Part shown: positions 59,147-64,000 of the stretch, one piece after another | Layout: every line of letters starts with the position of its first letter | How positions within the stretch are numbered: position 1 is the first letter of the stretch | The notes under the pieces: model-generated | What the model was told of the DNA's origin: nothing | Seen by the model: the letters and a program-made list of their open reading frames with translations, nothing else | The model's database searches: none | Made by a program: the position numbers and the translations under genes | Assembly: GCF_024323335.1 (NCBI RefSeq) | Contig: NC_066579.1 | Location: 352,973,400-353,037,399, forward strand | Direction: 5' to 3' | Origin: Lathyrus oleraceus | Taxonomy: Eukaryota; Streptophyta; Magnoliopsida; Fabales; Fabaceae | DNA: 64,000 nucleotides

Positions 59147-59685
59147 TGCACATTTCTATGAATTGCAAAGAGGATGCTTTGTAAAATGTGCTTATTGGCA
59201 CCGGTTCTTCACTGAATGTGCTTCTGAAGTCAACTTTTTCAAAGCTATCTTACCAAGGAGAGCCCATGAGGTATAGCGGTATAATTGTCAAAGCCTTTGA
59301 TGGTTCGCGCAAGACGGTTATTGGTGAAGTGGACCTTCTAGTTAAGATAGGTCCGAGTGATTTTCAAATTACTTTCCAAGTAATGGATATCCACCCGGCC
59401 TACAATTGTCTATTGGGAAGGCCATGGATCCATGAGGCAGGAGCTGTTACCTCCACTTTGCACCAAAAGCTTAAATTTGTGAAGAATGGCAAGCTAGTGA
59501 TTGTTGGTGGAGAGAAAGCGCTGTTGGTTAGCCATTTGTCATCTTTCTCTTACGTGGAAGCTAAGGATGAGGTTGGAACTCCGTTCCAAGCCTTATCTAT
59601 TGCTGCTGAGAAGAGAGTTGGGGAACCTATGTCCTCATTGAAAGATGCTCAAAAGATTGTGGAAGAAGGCAATGTTGATCAATAG
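59147..59685 (+). pseudogene. Ogre-P aspartic protease domain (right copy)
   Basis: Identical to 1-539 but with its upstream context, showing that protease continues gag in the same frame. The catalytic triplet has lost its Asp (G-T-G-S-S), and a stop at 59183-59185 lies two codons before the remaining open frame starting at 59188. Confidence 0.9.
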
Positions 59686-59936
59686 GGGCGCATGGTAGAG
59701 GTCTCCGACAACAAAGGCAGAACCGGTTTGGGGTTCCAAAAAGGTTCATCAATTGCGAGGTCTGAAGATATGCAACTTAGCTTCTGTAGCAGAGGGTTCA
59801 TTCATGGCAATGAACAACACTTAGCTGATGTGCTAGAGGATGACGAAGAGGAAGACTGCACCAATTTTGTGACGCATGGAAAGGCTTGCAAGAATTGAAC
59901 TGTTGTTGATGTTCCTATTATTTTGCATCGATCTAA

Positions 59937-60191
59937 GTAATTGCTTTTATATGTTTTTAAATCCTTCTCCTATACCTAAGGGAGAAGTGAACATTGTTTG
60001 GGCATTTTCAAATTATTCATCAATAAAATTAATTCTATTCATCCACATCTATGATGTTTTGTTTTTACTTTTTGCTTTATTCCGAAAATGGTAATCACAA
60101 AAAAACATAAATAAATAATATAATTGCCATCTGCATAATATTTGGTCACAAATTCACTTCTCTAAAATCAAAATATCAAATCATTATGCAG
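59937..60191 (+). other. Ogre-P intron (right copy)
   Basis: Same sequence as 791-1045, including the acceptor hairpin at 60131-60191 and the proposed donor at 59937. Confidence 0.75.
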
Positions 60192-60501
60192 CTTGGTTCC
60201 TAACCCCATTGAATACAATGATCCTTCTCCTTCTCCAAATTTTGAATTCCCTGTGTTTGAGGCCAAGGAGGAAAGTGATGTAGAAGTGACAAATGAATTA
60301 TCTCATCTTGTTGAGCAAGATGAAAAAACCATTATACCGTTCGAAGAGCAGATTGAGCTAGCCAACTTGGGTTTCAAGGATGATGTGAAGGAAGTCAAGA
60401 TTGGGTCTCGACTGTGTCTAGATGTAAAGAAGGGGTTGATTGATCTTCTTCGAGAGTATTCAGACGTGTTTGCTTGGTTCTATCAAGACATTCCTGGGTT
60501 G
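60192..60501 (+). pseudogene. Ogre-P pol exon 2 N-terminal part (right copy)
   Basis: Same as 1046-1355. It ends with GGTTG (60497-60501), the left target duplication of the solo LTR. Confidence 0.88.
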
Positions 60502-63500
60502 TGTAGCGGTGTATTCGTCACTTTATGATTTATTGATTAAATCAAAAGCAAAGCATACAAAGAATCGAGTCGCCACCGCACTTTTATTTATCCAAAGGAA
60601 TGGCTAAAAAGCGAACAAAAGCCTAAGAAGTTTTACACATAGAAAACTAATGAAAAGATCAGAGATCTGGGTAAGGGGTTAATTACGCAATGGGAAGGTG
60701 TTAGCACCCAAAACGTCCTAGGTACTCCTAGGGAGCCCTTTTCACACTTGTCGTACGGAATGTTATTTGTTTATGAAATATTTATTGTGCAAACATGGAT
60801 TGAAGGGATGAGAAAAGAATATACAAGTTATTATTTTTGTGTTTGAACGGATGAACCCGTTGCCTACGTACCTTTCCATGGAAGGTAAGGATCAAAACGC
60901 CGTAGTTCGGCTAAAAGATTTCCAAAATATGAGTGGGTTCATTTTAAACAAAAGCCCTAAGGTCTTTCGTTATCCACGGGAGAAAACTCAACCTTATACA
61001 AACAACAAGTCCACCATGTGAGAAAAGCTTCAACTTGCTAGTGAGGGGTTAGCCCTATAATAAGCAAGGAAGTCTTACAATTCAATCACTAAGGACGAAA
61101 GGTGAGATTAACATCAACCAACTAGGATAAATCAAACCTATGGCTAATGTATGAAAACTTATCAAGAATGGACAAAGCCACAAAACAATTGAATGAGTGA
61201 AATTAACCAATTAGGATTTATTCACAAAAGAGGTCAAGGTATGATTAGAATTCAATTCAAAAGAAGTATTATGAAAATGAAGTTTGAAAAATCAAAGGCC
61301 TAAAGCCTAGGTTTCTAATTTGAAAAGAAGTGAAGATGTTTGCACAATATTTTCAAGTTTGAGATTAACATGCAAATGGAGGTTTAAAGAAACAAAAGGT
61401 GGGAGGGTGAAGAAGTAAAACTTCTTAGATGTTCACCTCTTGAAATCATATGTAGATGATTCAAGTGATTCTTTTGGAATAAGGCAACAAAGCAAATAAG
61501 CAAATGAGCAAAGCAAAGTGGATACCGGATGCCAATCAATGGACTTATACCAATCTCCTAAAACAAAACAATGATACCAGATGCCAATCAATGGACTTAT
61601 ACTAGTCTCACAGAAACAAAATGGATACCGGATGCCAATCAATGGACTTATACCAATCTCCCAAAACAAAAACAATGATACCAGATGCCAATCAATGGAC
61701 TTATACTAGTCTCACAAAAAAAAATGAAACATGGATACCAGATGCCAATCAATGGACTTATACTAGTCTCCTAAAACAAAACAATGATACCAGATGCCAA
61801 TCAATGAACTTACACTAATATCCCACCATATCATAGGAACAACTGCCAAGTAATGGACTTATGCTTGTCTCCTCCATGGACAAAGCAAAATGCTTATAAA
61901 GCAAGGTTTATGAAATGATATACAAATGATGATGATAAATGCACAAAAGGCACACTCAAGCAAATATGCACAGATGAATCAAGTAAGCAGACAATCAAGT
62001 CAGTTAGCACACACTATATACAATCAATTGGGCTCAAACAAGGTTAGACTTTACAGTCAACTGGAATGGGGTATTTTGAGCTCTTAACCCTAACATTGAG
62101 AGTTAGGGTGAAGCAGATGAAATGGAGATGAGGGGTGTGCCTCATAGCTCTTATCCCTGGTCAGGGAGAGCTTTAAACAATGGAAGGTGTGGGAGTTCAG
62201 AAAGTTGGAACTCTTCTCCACAAGTGATTTGACTCTATAATATCTTGGGTTAATATCCACAATGCATCAACACATTTTGTGAGCAAAGTGGATGACACAC
62301 TGAATAGTAGGAGATGGACTACACATCTCTTTTATCTACCAATTGCCTCATAAGAGGACTTTTCCTGCTTGGCACAAAGAGTAAACAATCACAAGCATTG
62401 CCTCTTAAGGAGGACTTTAGACAGGTGCCTGCCCATATAACAGGACAGGTCTTCCAGACTACATAAAGAAGAGAGGTTATACCTAAGTGGTTAAGCAACC
62501 AAGCAAAAGCAAGTTCAAAGTGAAATTAAGCAACTAATGTACCTGTGGAAACATCAAACAAATCAGTACAAAGTTCAGACAATCCAACAACAATCAATAA
62601 GCAACAAACAATCCCAATGTACACAAAGTGTAAGTCAAAGGCCAAACTCAAATGAGTCAACATCAACCTACAAAACACACAAAGATTAGTAATCAAAGGC
62701 AAACACCAATGCTCAAATGATGGAGCATCAACAACTATGGAAACTTGGATGTTCAACCTGAAATCAAAGCTCAAACATGAGAGGCAAACCACTAGGTCAA
62801 AGCCTAGGGTCAAAGATGGAGCAAAAATTCAAAACAGAAGCTGAAAATTAACATGAAAAACTTCAAACATATCTTGAAACATTCCAAAAGGTCTCACATC
62901 AATATCATATACCAAAAGCATTTCATGATCCATTGAAGTTCAAGGCAATTTTAAAGCTCAAATGTGACTAACCAGAATGAAAAATCTCAATTAAATCAGA
63001 AATGATTCAAATAATTCCAAGAAAATTCATGCTCATTCACAACATCCATAACATGCATCACACAAAAAATCAGGACAATTGGAGATCATTTGGCATGGAA
63101 AACATATCACATAAGTTGAACAAGCAAAGGTGTGACACAAATCGTCATACCAACTTAACATGATCATAAAACAGAAATGATAAATGGTAAAAATACCAAA
63201 TCAACACTAAAATGTCAAGCAAAGTGTCTAGTTTCATCATGAAAATTTTCAGATTCATTGGATTAAAAACCAGCATTTCACAAATGATATAGCAAGGCAA
63301 GGTACAAAATGGACACATGATCACATAACCTAGCACCAAATAAAATCCAGCCGTGCACAAATTTGGAAATTATGATCATAAAATAATAGACAAATAGAGG
63401 AGCAAGTAGCAAAAAATTGGAGGTGAATTGATGCATTTTTCAATTTATTATGATTTTATGAAGTTGGAGAAAATAATAAAAATGAAAGAAAACACATAGC

Positions 63501-64000
63501 ATGGCCTATGGAGGGAAAGGATGAAAATACGAAATGAATTTTGAAAACCAGCGCTCAGCAGGGATTGAACCCTGTACAAATTCAAATTGAGCGCGCCAGC
63601 ACAAAACCATAACCAGAGAGGGGTCGACGCAAGGCCAGCTATGGCCGACTCAAAAAAACACAGCCAGAACTTCAGGTCAGCGCAAGACCAGCTACGGTCG
63701 ACTCAAAGCTGTCGAGCGGTCGATGCAACATTGTTGTATGGTCGACGCATAGCTGAAGATCTTCATCTTCTTCATGAAGAAGAAGATGAACAGTGCGTGA
63801 GCTTCAACGTTTTTCCAGAATTTTTTCCAGAACTCAAAACCAAATACATCAAACAAATCCTCATGACATGTAGGTTATAGATCAAGCAATATTTCATGTT
63901 AATTCATCATGATTCATGCAAAACGAAGCAAAATCAAATTAACATTCAAGACTTCAATTAAGCATATCTCTCTTAATAATGCATCAAATCGCACGAAATT
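60502..64000 (-). mobile_element. Antisense Ogre solo LTR, cut by window end (right copy)
   Basis: First 3,499 bp of the LTR seen complete at 1356-6382, including the 52-bp array (61519-61846) and the GTCGAC cluster (63587-63766). The window ends inside it, so the pol remainder cannot be seen on this side. Confidence 0.93.

Larger units (their letters stand above)
49355..64000 (+). mobile_element. Ogre-P, 5' part (Ty3/gypsy, Tat/Ogre lineage)
   Basis: 5' LTR, primer site, leader, ORF1, gag, protease, intron, start of pol exon 2 and the beginning of the antisense solo LTR, all on the plus strand. It overlaps the left-hand Ogre-P (1-12629) by 4,854 identical bases and would form one element with it if the locus repeats every 59,146 bp. 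It inserted into the SIRE-like copia element. Confidence 0.94.
59147..64000. repeat. Right copy of the perfect 4,854-bp terminal direct repeat
   Basis: Second copy of positions 1-4854 at an offset of 59,146 bp, running to the last base of the window. On its left the sequence runs without a break into Ogre gag, so 59147 is not a natural junction. This is what a window slightly longer than one tandem or circular unit would show. Confidence 0.97.

Noticed and set aside
1..64000. CRISPR arrays, bacterial operons, phage genes or defence systems
   Set aside because: All tandem arrays lack regular spacers, every coding block belongs to plant LTR retrotransposons, and the sequence has plant-type LTRs and an intron.

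Overview
The window is nested LTR-retrotransposon sequence from a large plant genome. I see no host gene, tRNA, rRNA or prokaryotic feature. The mix of an Ogre element (Ty3/gypsy, Tat lineage, ~4.7-5.0 kb LTRs, an ORF upstream of gag, a pro-pol intron), Athila/Cyclops-like elements (Ty3/gypsy, tRNA-Asp-type primer site) and a SIRE/Maximus-like Ty1/copia element suggests a legume of tribe Vicieae (pea, vetch, faba bean, Lathyrus). This placement is inferred from repeat families only.

Layout. (1) 1-12629: the 3' part of a plus-strand Ogre (Ogre-P): protease, intron, pol, 3' UTR with tandem repeats, polypurine tract and the first 120 bp of its 3' LTR. An antisense Ogre solo LTR (1356-6382, target duplication GGTTG) splits its pol. 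(2) 12630-~26195: a minus-strand Ogre (Ogre-M) inserted in the Ogre-P 3' LTR: LTR, 3' UTR, pol, part of the intron. A SIRE-like solo LTR (23385-25245, target duplication AGAAT) interrupts its RT. Ogre-M ends abruptly against a plus-strand Ogre gag fragment (~26195-27166). (3) 27167-27823: an LTR fragment starting TGTCATACCC on the minus strand. (4) 27824-34185: a minus-strand Athila-type element without RT, RNase H or integrase (Athila-B). (5) 34186-35970 and 47586-49354: a plus-strand SIRE-like copia element, split by a near-complete minus-strand Athila-type element (Athila-A, 35971-47585, target duplication GCTAT). (6) 49355-64000: the 5' half of an Ogre: full 5' LTR, primer site, ORF1, gag, protease, intron, start of pol, start of the antisense solo LTR.

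Positions 1-4854 appear identical to 59147-64000, which gives a 59,146-bp period. Closed at that period, the Ogre 5' half on the right and the 3' half on the left make one element. The first 120 bp of the two LTRs differ at 2 positions. The locus is therefore either a very recent tandem duplication or array, a circular molecule, or an assembly overlap.

All coding regions are decayed by stops, frameshifts or deletions. Ogre-P has lost catalytic aspartates in protease, RT and integrase. The most unusual signals are an inverted repeat whose 3' arm ends exactly at the Ogre 3' splice site in two diverged copies; palindromic GC-rich U3 modules in both Athila LTR families, with changes that keep the arms complementary; and short GC-rich words shared between Ogre and SIRE-like LTRs of different superfamilies.
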